This document shows positions 35,377-47,775 of a stretch of DNA of 64,000 bases, piece by piece; position 1 is the stretch's first letter; each line of letters starts with the position of its first letter. The DNA comes from Symsagittifera roscoffensis (Eukaryota > Xenacoelomorpha > Acoela > Convolutidae): contig NC_087070.1 in the NCBI RefSeq assembly GCF_963678635.1, positions 21,869,461 through 21,933,460 of the forward strand, in the 5' to 3' direction. The notes under the pieces were generated by a model. That model did no database searches. It saw nothing but the letters and a program-made list of their open reading frames with translations, and was not told where the DNA came from. The translations under genes were made by a program, and so were the position numbers.

Positions 35377-35930
35377 TGATCTTGAAATTTTTTTCTTTTT
35401 GGAAGTTTTTCGTTTATTTGTTTGTCGCGATGTCGTTGCTGGTTTAAATGTTTGATAATCGATTTGTGAGTGTTTCGGAGTAACAGAAGGTTTTACTTTG
35501 GATTGTATAGTTGTTTGTGAAAACGCGGCATTTTTGTTTTGTGGAGTTGTAAGTGTAGGATGAATGGACAAAATGTTTTGTTGTATTGTTGTTGGCATTG
35601 TTTTGACCATTTCTTCGTTAATGAATTGTGATGGAGTTTGAAAATCTTGTTATGTAAAATTTCTTGTTCCATATAAATTTTCTTGTGTATTAATGAACGT
35701 GGAGTTTAAACTATTATTTCCTGTTCTGTCAGTAAACATTCCATTATAATTTAAAGGTGTTGCATCATTAGTAAGTGGAGTTATTCCAACATGGTCTTTA
35801 TCAACAAAGACAGTAGTGATTGCTGATTTATCAGTTGTTATATTAACCAATGATGGATGAGACCAATTCGGGTCCCAAACATAATCTGTTTCATCTGCCA
35901 ATACAGTTTCATTGTCTGAGTTTCAAGTTT
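35377..35930 (-). pseudogene. gag: Isolated gag fragment of the element A family
   Basis: On the - strand a single frame of about 180 codons with one stop (TAA at 35650-35652) covers the middle of gag. Landmarks are ADETDYVWDPNW, RTGNNSLNSTFIN, LYGTRNF, QTPSQFINEEMV and DYQTFKPAT, each with a counterpart in element A (4050-4500) and element C (43250-43700). The stop falls where element A has CAA (Gln). It is better preserved than A or C, so it may derive from a younger or different copy. No LTR or other gene is attached. Confidence 0.8.
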
Positions 35931-38900
35931 CAGCTTTGCGGTCGACTTTCTTTTGCAAAATTATAACTTGATCCGACTTTCCGTCTACCCGTCGTTGTTT
36001 TTTAGACAACTTTTGGCAAAAATTTTTGCTAAACTTTCTTGCAAAAGTATAATCGATTACTTACTACTAAACTTGGATGCGGGAAGGGCCAGTTTTTTTT
36101 GAATGATTTGGTCATACAAAGTAGCTGTTTTCCCCAGTCAACCAACATTTAAAAAAAAGTTTTAAAACCTTATTCATACAATCGGCTATAATAGCTATAA
36201 AAGCTATATAACGGCTATTTTCAATCAAAATTTTTCTGAACCAAGTTCATATTGACAGGGATTATTATTAAACAGCGTTTAATCAAAAACTATGGGTCCT
36301 AACCCCCCCCCCCCAACCCCTCAAAAAAACCCTGAGTTAGGTATAAGACTCAGTTTTTGTGTTTATGGTCTTACGCAACTTAACACCAGATGTCCGTTTA
36401 TGGTCTAACACCTTCGCTCTATCCGCTTAAACAAATCTAAAGTCATTGAGCACTGCTTTTTTGATCAGATAGTTTTGTTTTTTTTTATGGCAGAAAAACT
36501 CCTAAAAAAACAATTTGAAGAAACCTGTAAAATATAAACCCTCTTAGGACTATGAGAAACGAAAGCTGTCAATTTTTGAGCTGTTTATTGATAAAATGTT
36601 TTTGCTAGTCGTGACATTAAAACTAGCCATTTTGAATAAAACTTTTCATGATCTCAAAAATTGACAATTTTAAATTAAATCTAGAAAAAAATTTTCGCCA
36701 ATCAAGGTTTCACCTATGCATCAGCAAATTATGGGGTTTTAATAATCACCAAGTTGGACCAAGTAAGAAGCTTTACGATTCTTCCTTTTTGGAGTACACT
36801 TTAATCCGACTCAAACTTTTATATGAAATGCACTCAGGGTAGCTGTTTGATCTCAACAGTACATTAATAGACCCTAAGGCCCTATTTTACACTTCACATT
36901 GCGTGTCGGCGAAACTTTCAAAGTAGAAAAAAATGGAAATTTCGCTTTGCCAAAACTGTTACAAAACGACAGTTGTTATGGTAATCAACCAAGCTGTGCA
37001 CGAATTTTTCATCGCAAATCTAGAATCAACTCTTGAAATAAACGATTTTCAGATTTTCTTTTTAAAACGAATCAATAAGTTTTTGCGAGTTAAAAAAATA
37101 CTGATTGTATCAGATAAAAGCGTTGATTTTGCTCCATAGAGTCGGTGAAAAAGTTCTGGTTTGAAATCGACAAAATATTTCAAAAACTGAAGGAAAGGTT
37201 TCTTTTATATATTTTTTTAAAAAATGATTGCAGCAAGCGTAAACCAAAATTATTTCGCAAAACTGCAGAGCAGTCGGAATATCTAAGGCCTGCTCACCAA
37301 GCTATATACCTTACAAAGTGATAAACGTTACAGCATTTAAATTGGTTTTAGGACAAGTTAATTGCGTTAACTCATTTTGAAATGATTTAATTAGACGTTT
37401 ATGCTTCCCTTAAAAAAATTAAATTGGGCGTTATTTACTCCAAACAGATAGAAAAATAGTTGAAACTGAAAATTGTTTTGTTGACAAGTATCAGAAAATT
37501 AACAAGCAAAAAATTCGTAAAAATCAACATTTTGTAAGGAGCAACAATTTGTAGCAGTTGATGAAGCGAGAGATTCTGATTCAGGGGTAATACTTTTTTG
37601 GTGCCAAAAGTAAGCGAAGCTGAGTCTTGTTACAAAATGTCGTCTGCTACGAGTTTTTCTCCGAGCAGATAAACCAAACCGTTAGTTTCAGCAAATTCAG
37701 CAATTACCGTCAGAAATGATGAGTTAAAAATCAAATTTTGCCTGGAAAACAAGCAAAAAGTTTCCAATATTTTGTTTTAGAAAACAATGAATCAATCGAA
37801 GAAAAAAAAATTGAGTTTGTTTTAAGCAAACAATGGATCGATCAAAGAAAACAAAAATAGCGTTTGCATAAACTTTAGTTAGATGATTTAAAGTTAGTTG
37901 ATAAAACAGTTGTTGACTTTATGATGGAAAAATGGAAAAGGAAAATGGACACAAGGAAAGAAAAAAAATTATTAGATTTTCCAAAAAAAAAATTCATTTT
38001 TCAAAATTTATGATTGGTGCTTTTTGATGAAAAGGGCAAAAACTGAGAAAATTGAATCAATAAGTAATTTTACTATTGCAACGGGAAACCTGACAATTAA
38101 ATTCCGTTTTCGAAACTAGAAGTCGATCAGGTTTTTCATGATATGTACATTTCTGCTTTTCGATAGTGGAGTTTGCCTTCATTTTAAAAAAGCAAAGGAA
38201 GTGAATTTTGAAATTAACAGAAGTCAAAACGCGCAACATCAAAAATGAGCTTGAACAAAGTTTAATCGTTTTTGTTGAAAAAGTTATGAAAAAAGAGACC
38301 TACATAGAGTACTCAATACGTTCATTGCTCCTAAAAATTAGATTATCGACTAAATCAGACCGTTTTGAGAAAACAGTACTGTTATTTTTCAAATAGTACG
38401 ATTAAATAGTACAAATAAAACCATTAAGTTATTCATTTAAATCTTGTTCCGGCAAAATTTTTTCGAATTTTTTGTGCCAAAAAAATCGGTTTTTTTAATC
38501 CACAAAACAAAGTTTGCCAATAGAAAAAAATATATAAGAAAAAAATTTTTCGCTAAAAAAATTTCCATGTCACAAAAATACAAGTCTTGGCTTTGCATCC
38601 TGACGTCTAGAATTAGAATTCGCTTGATCTCGATTTTTCAAAGCTACAAAAAATTTTTTTTGGATATTTTAATTCATATCAATTTTAGCTCCTGAACTTA
38701 ATAAGCGCAAATAATAATATTTTCAAACTACGCAAGTTTAATAATCGTTTGTTTTGAATAATTTGAAAAATTGTAATCTGATATGATTGATGTACGACAA
38801 GTGATTCGATAATTGACAAATATTGCAAGTTGGTTAAAGGAGTTTTTATTTCTACTGGATTTTTAGAAGCACCTAGAATCATTTTTTGAGCAATATTGGA

Positions 38901-40513
38901 ATTGTTTGGATAGTAATTTTAAAAAATAATATATATATTTCTAAATTCCGCTCATTCGAACAATTCGTGGATTTGTTTAACAAGAGCCCCTATGGTTTCT
39001 ATTAAAGAGATGCCACCCCTAAAAATAAAATTAATAAAATAGCACAGGAGCGTTCTATTTATAGTTCGAGTTTTGCCGAGTACTCATTGGTCAAAATTTT
39101 GACTGACTTAATTCTCTTTAAAGTTCTTCAAAAGCATTATAAAGTCTTCGATTGTAAAAGTTAAGATTTTTCCAGAGATTTTAGAACATTTTTAATAAAA
39201 ATGCGCGCTCCCCCTCAAACGTTTATAATAATTGGCGTGCTTTCCCCTGCCAAAATAATAAATAATGTGGCAAAGGGTTCTTTCGCAAGTTTTTCGATCG
39301 GTTACGGGAAAAGAGTTGGAAAAAACGTTTTAGTTTTAACCCGCAGATACAGTCAGGTTAATCAAAATTTTGATAATTGAATATCAATGATTTGCTGGAG
39401 ACCTTTTCTAGAAAATGGAGCTGTTAAGGACTAACAAGGAATATCAATGAAAATTTCGACAATTGCATATGAGTTTGAAATGTTGCTTTCGTTCTTGAAG
39501 GACGAGTCAAAACTTTCAAAAAACACTAGCGTATGCGGAAAACAACTTTTGATAATTTGATTTTGTTTCGCTCCTCGACTCCAAGACATCAAAGAAAAGA
39601 TCGTTCAAAAAAATAATCTCTTACTAAAACCAACCCTTTAGACCTTGTCGTTATTGCAGATATTATGTTATTGTCTCTGATTCTAGGATGAAAATTGTAG
39701 AAACTTTTTTGGTTATGTCTTTTTCCTTTCAAATTTATTTTCCTTTCCGTTCGTTTTTCTTGCAACAGGCAGCTATACAGGCCATGAGAAGACATAGCAC
39801 TTCCAGACAGAAACAAAGCCAGTGCATTGCCATTGCAAATTGAACCTGCTTCTCGTCTTTATCAAATTTGTCCGTCAAATATGCAGCAGCCACTGTACCA
39901 AAAATGGCTGAAACAATTGCCGAGAAAAATAAGCAACTTCACAATAATACTTTTCATATTGATTATTGGAGCTCAAAATGAAAAACTGTTTGTAGATTGT
40001 TATCCTAGAATAAATGAAATAGTCCTAGAAGTGCATCGATGATACTTCGGCTACAAATGTTTTTTTTACTTTGATCTTTGATGAATTAGCTTAGAAAATT
40101 TACAAAAACTGTAGTTTAATGGTAATTATTAATCTCGTTTCAAGTTATTTAATTTTTGCGCTTGTCCAGTTTTATAAAAACTTGTATTTAGGAATCTTTT
40201 TTGAAGAGCTACGTTCAGTCGAGAAGAGTTTATCACAGCTAACTACAAAGTTTATAGAAATTTTTGATAGAAATTTTTAACAAAGTTAAAAGTTGATAGA
40301 AATTTTTAACAAAGTTAAAAGTTTTTATCTAAGGAATTGCGCAAGAAAAACCAAATTTTTTAGCGATTTGTTTTGATTTGAAAGGATTTAATTTAAATTT
40401 CAAAAAAAAACTAGCGCTACAAGTGAGCCTCTATTTGTTAGTGAGAACAGATGATTTTTACAATGCATTCCTGTTTAAGTAACTCTTGTTCTTTCAATCT
40501 GTTCAAAAAATAT
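35931..40513. other. Host DNA, no gene recognised
   Basis: AT-rich with chance ORFs of at most 83 codons. Notable: a run of about 15 C at 36303-36318 and a 29-bp tandem duplication (GATAGAAATTTTTAACAAAG) at about 40266-40324. Nothing resembling a transposon protein. Confidence 0.45.
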
Positions 40514-40743
40514 TGAAACCACTTTAAAACTAGTATATATATCCAATTATATTATTGACAAAACTATCTCTATGAAATACTCCCTACAAACCAATCATGA
40601 TGATTAACTAACACTTGATCTATATACTAGATCAATTGAGACTAGAAGATATAAGAGTAAGATTAGGATCGGTATTAGACTAAGAAGTTGCACGAATGTA
40701 TCCGGCCGAAAATAAGATGTGATCAACCCCTGACATAAATTCA
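40514..40743 (+). repeat. 5' LTR of element C (deleted form)
   Basis: 230 bp. It begins TGAAACCACTTTAAAAC and rejoins the element A LTR at TCAATTGAGACTAGAAGATATAAG-type text (about 40632), keeping its second half almost unchanged. About 150 bp of the first half and end are deleted relative to the 378-bp LTR of A. Confidence 0.75.
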
Positions 40744-40745
40744 TC

Positions 40746-40759
40746 TGGTGCGACCAAGA
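40746..40759 (+). other. Primer-binding site of element C
   Basis: TGGTGCGACCAAGA two bases after the LTR, identical to the site of element A. Confidence 0.7.
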
Positions 40760-42108
40760 TTTTCAAACAGACCGCTACAAATTTAGGTTTAACAAAATCC
40801 AAAAAGAAGTAGGATCCAAAGAAAATAACACAAAATTTTCAGAAGTATTGAAAACCTACCTCCACATCTCAATAAGTCTATTCAATACCAACGAGTATTC
40901 AAGCTTACACCATGTCAAAACGCAAAAAAAACATTGAACGTGAAACGAAACAGCAAACTGCAACGACTACTTCTCTACAAATTTATCAATGCAGTACATT
41001 TTCATTCACTCATATGAAAAATTTTTTTTTGGAGCAGTAAGATTCGATTGAGAGCACAAGACATTTTACTTTTAATGATGTATAGCTGATAACATATAAA
41101 ACCAAGACTTAAGATCTAAATCAACAAAAACAATTTATTTTAAATCTGCAGTAATTTTAAATTTTTGTAAAACCGAAAATTAATTGCACAAAAAATACAA
41201 AATTAGTAAAACAAATTTGATTTAGTTTTTTTAAAAAATTTAAAAAATTCCTCGCTTCTCAAGGAATCATATCTTCATCCTCTCACCCGTCGGCCTTCTT
41301 TGATTCTTCATCTAAAATATAGCACATAATCACTCAAAAAACTAATGTCATTTGAGTCTTTAACTTTAAACAAACTTTTTTCTTAAAACCCTGGTCTTTT
41401 ATTAATCTTTAACCTTTATCTTTAACCTTTACAATATTGTCTAGGTTTATCCTATTTAAAAAATAGTTTCAGTCCCCCTTAAACCAGATCATTAAGGCGA
41501 TCCTTAGATCTTTATTTTTTAACTTAATTTTAGTTTTATACCATTTTAAAGATACTTGATCATCAAGGATTTCCTTGGATCAATTAGAACAATTTTATTC
41601 CCCCCACATCTTAATACAAATGTCTAACGAACTCAAACGTCGATACACTCTCGCACTTTTACAAACGACCCAGGACTAACTGAAATTTCTCAAATCACTA
41701 GGCTTTTTAATTAGTATAAACAGTGAAGAACTTCGGTTACTCATCCTTTCCATTGAGTCCCTCCTCTTGGTTGACCCAGGCTGAAGGAAATCTTAAAATT
41801 GATATGATTGTGAAAAAAAATATATCTAACGATCTACTAGTGTTTTAGTTATAACTTGGGGATTGATTTATTGTTCTACAACTCTTGATCACAAATCACA
41901 CACTTTGTAAGACTAAATTTCTCACAGAAATGAACCACTTGAGAAAGTATCCAATTCTTCTAACGAATTGACATAATCTCTCTCCAAACCTTCTATACTC
42001 GAGATCTAACCTCCAGGGTTAAATTAACCCGAGAAAAATTGTAAGGACTAACAGTTTAAGACTTAAAAAACCCAACCCTTGGGTTTTGCAACCATACTTC
42101 TAACACTT
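40760..42108 (+). other. Leader of element C
   Basis: 1.35 kb, no gene. Stem-loops at 41487-41510 and 41558-41581 match those of element A, and the tract AAACAGTGAAGAACTT (about 41716) is also shared. The first 600 bp is unlike the leader of A. Confidence 0.55.
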
Positions 42109-43290
42109 ATGTCAAAAGGTAATCTAGGAAACAAACAAACAATCTTTCTTCATAATTGTTTACTTATGGGAGAAAGATATTGTCTTGTAATTACACTGCA
42201 AAGTCAAAAGATAAGATACATAATAATGAAAAAACCAACAAAAAACAAGGCAATAATCACAGAACAAAAAGAAAACATCAATCAATTTTCCAGAACACGA
42301 AATGCAGGTTTAGAATCTGACTCAACATTATTACAAGAACATCAAAACCTTCGAGGTCTAATCCACGACAGAGGTTAACCAGTAGAAGACCAAAAAATAA
42401 TTTTCGGAAACAGATTCCACAACAGCACCATCTATAAAAGGTAAAAGCAGAATAAAAAATTCATATCTTCGCAAACCAGTAAGACTCTACAATTGGAAGC
42501 GACCAACAAGTCATTCTAAAAATTACACACTAACCGTAATTCCTCACAAAAATTGATTCACTACGATGATAATTTTGACGACGACTCCCTCTTTCCTTTT
42601 GTTATTCATCCACAAAGCGATCCGGCTAGAGGACAAGTACAACTTTGCCACAATCTAATCTCAACTTTAGTTGAAAAAGGAAATGGTCCAGGTCAACAAA
42701 ATTTTTCTGAAGTAAAAACTGAAATCAAATACTTGGCCACTACCTATCAGGTATCAAAAATATCACTTCACATTATGGCATAGCTACTCTTGAATATAAT
42801 TTTACCACCACTATCATCAAATCAACCATCACATTGAATATAAACAAAAGATATAGAAATAGATGTCTCAAAAAATTTTACAGAATATATCAAAAACATT
42901 CAACATCGAAACTCACAAAGAACAAACTCAATTTTCACAATTGATGTTTTTGGCATTATTTATAGTTATGTTTCTATATTAGAAACAGTTGAAACAGTTT
43001 ATGTATCACCACCACAATTATCTCGACATTTTTTTTTACCATTCCTAAACTCCATCCGCAAAACAATCACCGATAGTGAATTATCACAAACAGTTGGTAT
43101 TGATTTACGAAGAAAATTATCAGGGTTTTTTATTAATTTGTTTCAACACAGTTTAGACCTAATCTAATGTCGCAAGGAAGAAAAATTTTCAGACCACAAA
43201 CGAACGACAAAACAATATTAGCCGACAAAAAAGATTTTTATGGAGACCTGAATGGTCTCATGTTTCATTTTTAATATCCCAAACGATATT
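42109..43290 (+). pseudogene. gag: Element C gag, N-terminal part
   Basis: Start chosen at ATG 42109 (CTTATGTCAA context shared with element A) rather than the upstream in-frame ATG at 42079. Open to 42378, then 42553-42783 in another frame with PARGQVQLCHNL, then a third piece with FLNSIRKTI and FQHSLDL. Several stops. Same architecture as 2928-4050. Confidence 0.65.
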
Positions 43291-43890
43291 TCAAGTGAAG
43301 CAATTGCAGCAGAGTACACATTTCCGTACACAGAGATTATTTAAGAGTAACTCCACTCACAACTGACACCACGCCCTTAAATTATAACGCAATATTTAAT
43401 GATAGGACAAGTAACAATAGCCTAAATTCAATATTTATTAAAACACAGGAAACTCTTAACGGTACTAAAAACTTAACTAAACAAGATATCAAAGCTCCAT
43501 CACACTTTGTGAACGAAGAAATAGTTCAAACACTACCTAAGACAACACAACAAAAAACTTCCCCTATTTATTTAACTCTTACAACAACACATATTAAGGA
43601 TAAAATTCATTCTTCACCAGCGACAGTACAATCAAACGTTAAATTATTAGTCCTTCCGAAAGATTCACATATGAATCATCAAATAAACAGATCAATAACT
43701 AAAAACTGATCATCTAGTAAGCAAAAACACTCAATTGGAAATAATTTTGCAAATCATAACAAGGAGTTTTTCGCTAATAGTATTATTTTTCATCCAATAG
43801 CAAGACCACTCTATACAGCACAAAATCAATCACATAAACACAATTATATTCAACCGGCTCCGGACCAAAAGCTCAATCTGTAATTTTCAA
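43291..43890 (+). pseudogene. gag: Element C gag, Ser/Thr/Gln-rich middle part
   Basis: Contains PLNYNAIFNDRT near 43375 and the 66-codon open piece 43509-43709 (NEEIVQTLPKTTQQK), matching element A and the fragment at 35.4 kb. Broken at 43709. Confidence 0.6.
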
Positions 43891-44140
43891 CAATGAAAGA
43901 AAACCTCTACGACAAAACTGAAAAACACTAACTGTTTCAACAAAAATCCCAACTAACAGGCCACTCATAAGAAACCAACTACAATATTCTGAAGATGAAA
44001 ATAATTCTCATCACAACCAACAACAATATAATAGCAATAAACGAAAAAACACTCGGAATAATATAGATCTACCAGCTGATATTTTTCAACCAGATAATTT
44101 CGAACCTTACATAAACAATCAAGGTCAACAATCAAGGCAA

Positions 44141-45100
44141 TTGCAACAACAACCTCAACATCAAAATTTGACACCATCTATTAGTAACATACAATTGCAA
44201 ATTTATGTAAATACACAAAGTCATCAACCCGAATCGTTGAGAAACGAAATTCCATTACCCTACTATTTACAACAACTTGAAATTACAAAAAATCAAATTA
44301 CAAATTTTACACAAATACCAAACACAGCAGAATCACTTCAATTGACAATAAAGCCATACCTTAGGGGTGGATCATCTATAAAATCTAAAAAAAAAACATT
44401 TTTGGTATTTACAAGAACAGATCCTGAATACTCAATCGAAGACTACTGAAATGCTGTTACAGCCAACTTAATCTTGAATATCGGCCCAAAACCTAAAAAT
44501 ACACCTCTACATCAAAAAAAGATTCACAGACGCACAGCACTAATGCAAACCACACTCGATGGCGCAGCTAAAAAATAGTTTCCAGTGTTACCCATAGACA
44601 TTAAAACCGATTTGGAACGATTAACCCAAGAATTTTCAAAAATATTCGACTCTGAACAAAAGAAACAACATCAAAAAATTTCATGCAACAAAATTCGTAA
44701 ACTTCCAAATGAAACAAAAAAATAGCTCGCAACAAGAATCTAAAGTTCACTACAAAATGTTTATTCTCTCAAAACACATGATTGCAAAAACGCGACAATG
44801 ACAGATATCTTAATGGTGATTTGAACACTACAATTACGGAAAATTGCATTAGAAAAGGGAGCATCACATCCAGCATCAATCCGAGAATCAAATATAGAAT
44901 TCCGAAAACTATTAGACAAAGTAGAACAAGCTGAAATCACAATGAAAGTAGAAAAAACTGAAAATTTAAAGCTACAATACGTTAATAATTTTCAAACAAC
45001 AACATCCCAGAATATCAATATTCAAGAATTTTACCATGATTTTGCAGAAAAACCAAATTTGGTAAACACCCAAATCCTAAAAAATCTTTGAGAAAACTCA
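44141..45100 (+). pseudogene. gag: Element C gag capsid-like domain
   Basis: The open piece 44141-44449 includes FTRTDPEYSIEDY and ends at TGA, where element A has Leu. Following text includes HRRTALMQTTLDGAAKK, then TAG where a Trp codon is expected, then FSKIFDSEQKKQHQK and TLQLRKIALEKGA. Same order as 4966-5760, with more stops. Confidence 0.72.
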
Positions 45101-45133
45101 ATTTTAAAAGGTAAATCTTCATTCAAAAAATGT

Positions 45134-46041
45134 TGTAAGTTTTGGCGCAGATATGGACACAGAATTGCTGAATGCAGACAAAAACAACAAGATAAACCAC
45201 CAAAACACAAAGAGCCAAAGAAGTCTTTTTATCAATAAACGAAAAAAATCAGAGTTTATTGAACAAAAAAATTCAAATAATAAAACCTCAGGAAAACACT
45301 TTCAATTTGCTATAGTAATAATTGATCACAATCCCCTTATTCTAATAATTTTTTGCAGAAGATCACCAGATCGACTAAATTCTCACAACTATTCACAAAG
45401 TCGATGTAGCAGATCAAACATTCAAAACAATCAGAATCAAACTAATTATTCTAGGTCAAATTCTAATAGAAACAAAAACTCAATTTTGACTAGAAACCGC
45501 TCATAATCAAACCCTCGGAAGCAAAACTACTCAAATGGCCGCTCAAGAAATTCTTCAAACAACCGCTATCAAATATGTTCAAATAATCCTAATCAAAACT
45601 ACTCTATTAATAGATCACAAAACTGTTCCAGCTACAGACTGGTTAAAAACAATTATAACGATGATAATTTTGGAAATAGAAACAACAACTTTTCAAAACA
45701 GATCAATAAATTGTGCTCAGTCACCACATCGAAATAACTCACAATATCCAAATAGACAAAATCAAAAGTACAGTCGTAGTACACCAAAACATCAAAGACA
45801 AATCAACCAAGTACTATCTGCAAATGAAACAAGCCCAAGCCCTCCTTTTGACATTACAGAATTGCAACTTAATCCAATTCGCTCTGAAAACATAGATGAC
45901 GAAATTGATACAGAAAACACATTATTTATTAACATGCTTAGAATAGAACATGAATATGAACACCAGTTAAGTCGAGTTATTGCTAAAATGAATATCCTAA
46001 ATCAGGAATTCAAAAGCCAAAAAACATTCAAGAAGACTTAA
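45134..46041 (+). pseudogene. gag: Element C nucleocapsid knuckle and basic tail
   Basis: The degenerate CCHC (45134-45175) has the second Cys replaced by Trp. It is followed by an Asn/Arg/Ser-rich tract and the 168-codon open piece 45535-46041, whose last part (FDITELQLNPI, then NMLRIEHEYE) matches the acidic linker before the protease in element A. Confidence 0.6.
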
Positions 46042-47240
46042 ATTAAATTCCTCATATAAATGAAAAAAAATTAAGTTCGAAAAAATATACCAAAATGAAA
46101 CAACTAAAGTATCACCGCGTAAAGAAAAATTTTGAACCATTTTGCTATTTTGAGAAAGCTCGAAAAGCACAATTTTTTAACCATCAGATCTTGCTTTTTA
46201 ACATCATTAACATTGCTACATGGAAGGAAATTCATCAGTTAAACCCAGAACTTTTACCTTATAAAACTTCCAGTAAACTTGCATTTTGCAAAACTTTCAC
46301 AAATTATGGAGAGATCCATCTATTTCTAAAACTAATCCGAACAATGGAACAAAATAATCATTTACTAAAATACTTCAAATAAATGTTCCATATAACAGAT
46401 ATTAAACACCAAAAAAATTGGAATATCTTTCATTACAAATTTTATTCCAAGAAGAAATAATTTAAACACTAAACTGCAGATCAAAGACAAATATAGAAAA
46501 CTCACTAATACATCTCTAACAGTTTTCCAAAGATTGTATAAACAATCCCCTTTTTTCTCAAAATTTTACCCTATATATAAACAGCAAAGAAAATATTTAA
46601 AACCACTCACAGGACATGCATATGACTTTTCTCTCAACTAAGTTCATTAAAAGAACAAGGATCAGAATACACATAAACTATATATGTCTGACCTTGAATT
46701 CGTCAAATATTTGGAGCAACGATTTCATCTATAAAATATAATAAAAATTACAAAAGCAGATGCAAAAGCCTGCCTTTTAAATAATAATTCACCCTCCAAA
46801 TCTACATATCATTTAGGAATATTAGAATATTGCAAAATAAATGCAACATTTCACCTTCCACAAAAAAGAGCATACAAACTAAGAAATATCTTAAAACTAT
46901 TAGATATCTGTCAATCAACAATCCTGAATGAAGAACCATCCATGAACAAAAATACAAACGATTGAAAACGAAACACATGTTATTTCACAAAAACTCCTTA
47001 TTTTAAACCAATCTTTCAAATCTCAAAATAAATAAATACACAAAAAATCTTCTGACAAGGTTTAATTTTTATTTTCTCAAAGTAATCAGCAAGAATTTGA
47101 ACAAACAGCAGACTTATTGTTAAAATATACCATGGCTTTTGCCACATCAAAGTTTGATGTTGGAAAAATACACTCATCACTACACCTTCCACTTAAACTT
47201 GATGCAGTTTTCAGGAAACAGCGGCGCAGCAAAAATACCT
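46042..47240 (+). pseudogene. pol: Element C protease remnant, linker and RT start
   Basis: The protease active-site DSGA cannot be read at its expected place (about 46185). Flanking text (WKEIHQLNPELLPYKTSS; FFSKFYPIYKQQRKYLKPL at about 46555-46610) matches element A. The last recognisable piece is the RT N-terminus SKFDVG, then LHLPLKLDAVFRKQ (about 47148-47225). Similarity to A ends here. Confidence 0.65.
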
Positions 47241-47596
47241 AATGAAGAAGAACAATGACCAACTCGATGCTGAACTCACATACGAATCCTAGTCACTTGG
47301 CGCTTCACACAGAGAAGTCAAACCCTATCTCGCGATTCGACGACTAGTTGAGCATGCACGTAGTCTCGCCCTAACTTAACGACAGCACACGTCATTGTAT
47401 AAATCTGAAATCTTGACCCGATCACTCGACACGATCACTCAACATGATCTGGATACACGAGACCCACTTCTGAAGAACGAGCAACTGTACCCCCTTTTTC
47501 TACACTGTACCACTGTTTTAAGCGAATCTACTCCAAGAATCAGGAAAATAAATGAATCCTTCACAACAACGAACATTAAACTTAAAAACTGGTTGG
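47241..47596 (+). other. Junction segment and 3' region of element C
   Basis: Less AT-rich sequence with no match in element A until the last ~60 bp (CCTTCAC, CGAACATTAAACTT), which resembles the bases before the 3' LTR of A. ACTCGACACGATCACTCAAC-type repeats at about 47420-47455. Whether this is filler from a deletion event or an alternative 3' region cannot be decided here. Confidence 0.4.
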
Positions 47597-47775
47597 TGGA
47601 ACCAGTTTAAAACTAGTATTCCTATCCAATTATAGTATTGATTGAAATTATCTCTGTAAGATTTTTCTGACTAACCAATCGTGAATCATAACTAACTCTT
47701 ACAATTTTTTGTAACGCTGGAACTATTCATAGTTTCAGCAACAGAACTAAATAACTATAACTTAAGACATAGCAA
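47597..47775 (+). repeat. 3' LTR of element C, truncated
   Basis: Starts TGGAACCAGTTTAAAACTAG and follows the element A LTR through GGAACTATTCATAGTTTCAGCA. It is lost after about 47770, so roughly half is present. Confidence 0.75.

Larger units (their letters stand above)
40514..47775 (+). mobile_element. Element C: internally deleted relative of element A
   Basis: Left LTR 40514-40743; right LTR starts at 47597 and becomes unalignable after about 47770. The primer site TGGTGCGACCAAGA at 40746, leader stem-loops, gag and the start of pol match element A in order. At about 47240, within the RT N-terminus, similarity stops. The remaining 350 bp lead to the right LTR, so most of RT, RNase H, integrase, env and the accessory ORF are missing. 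No target duplication can be identified because the right end is truncated. Confidence 0.85.
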
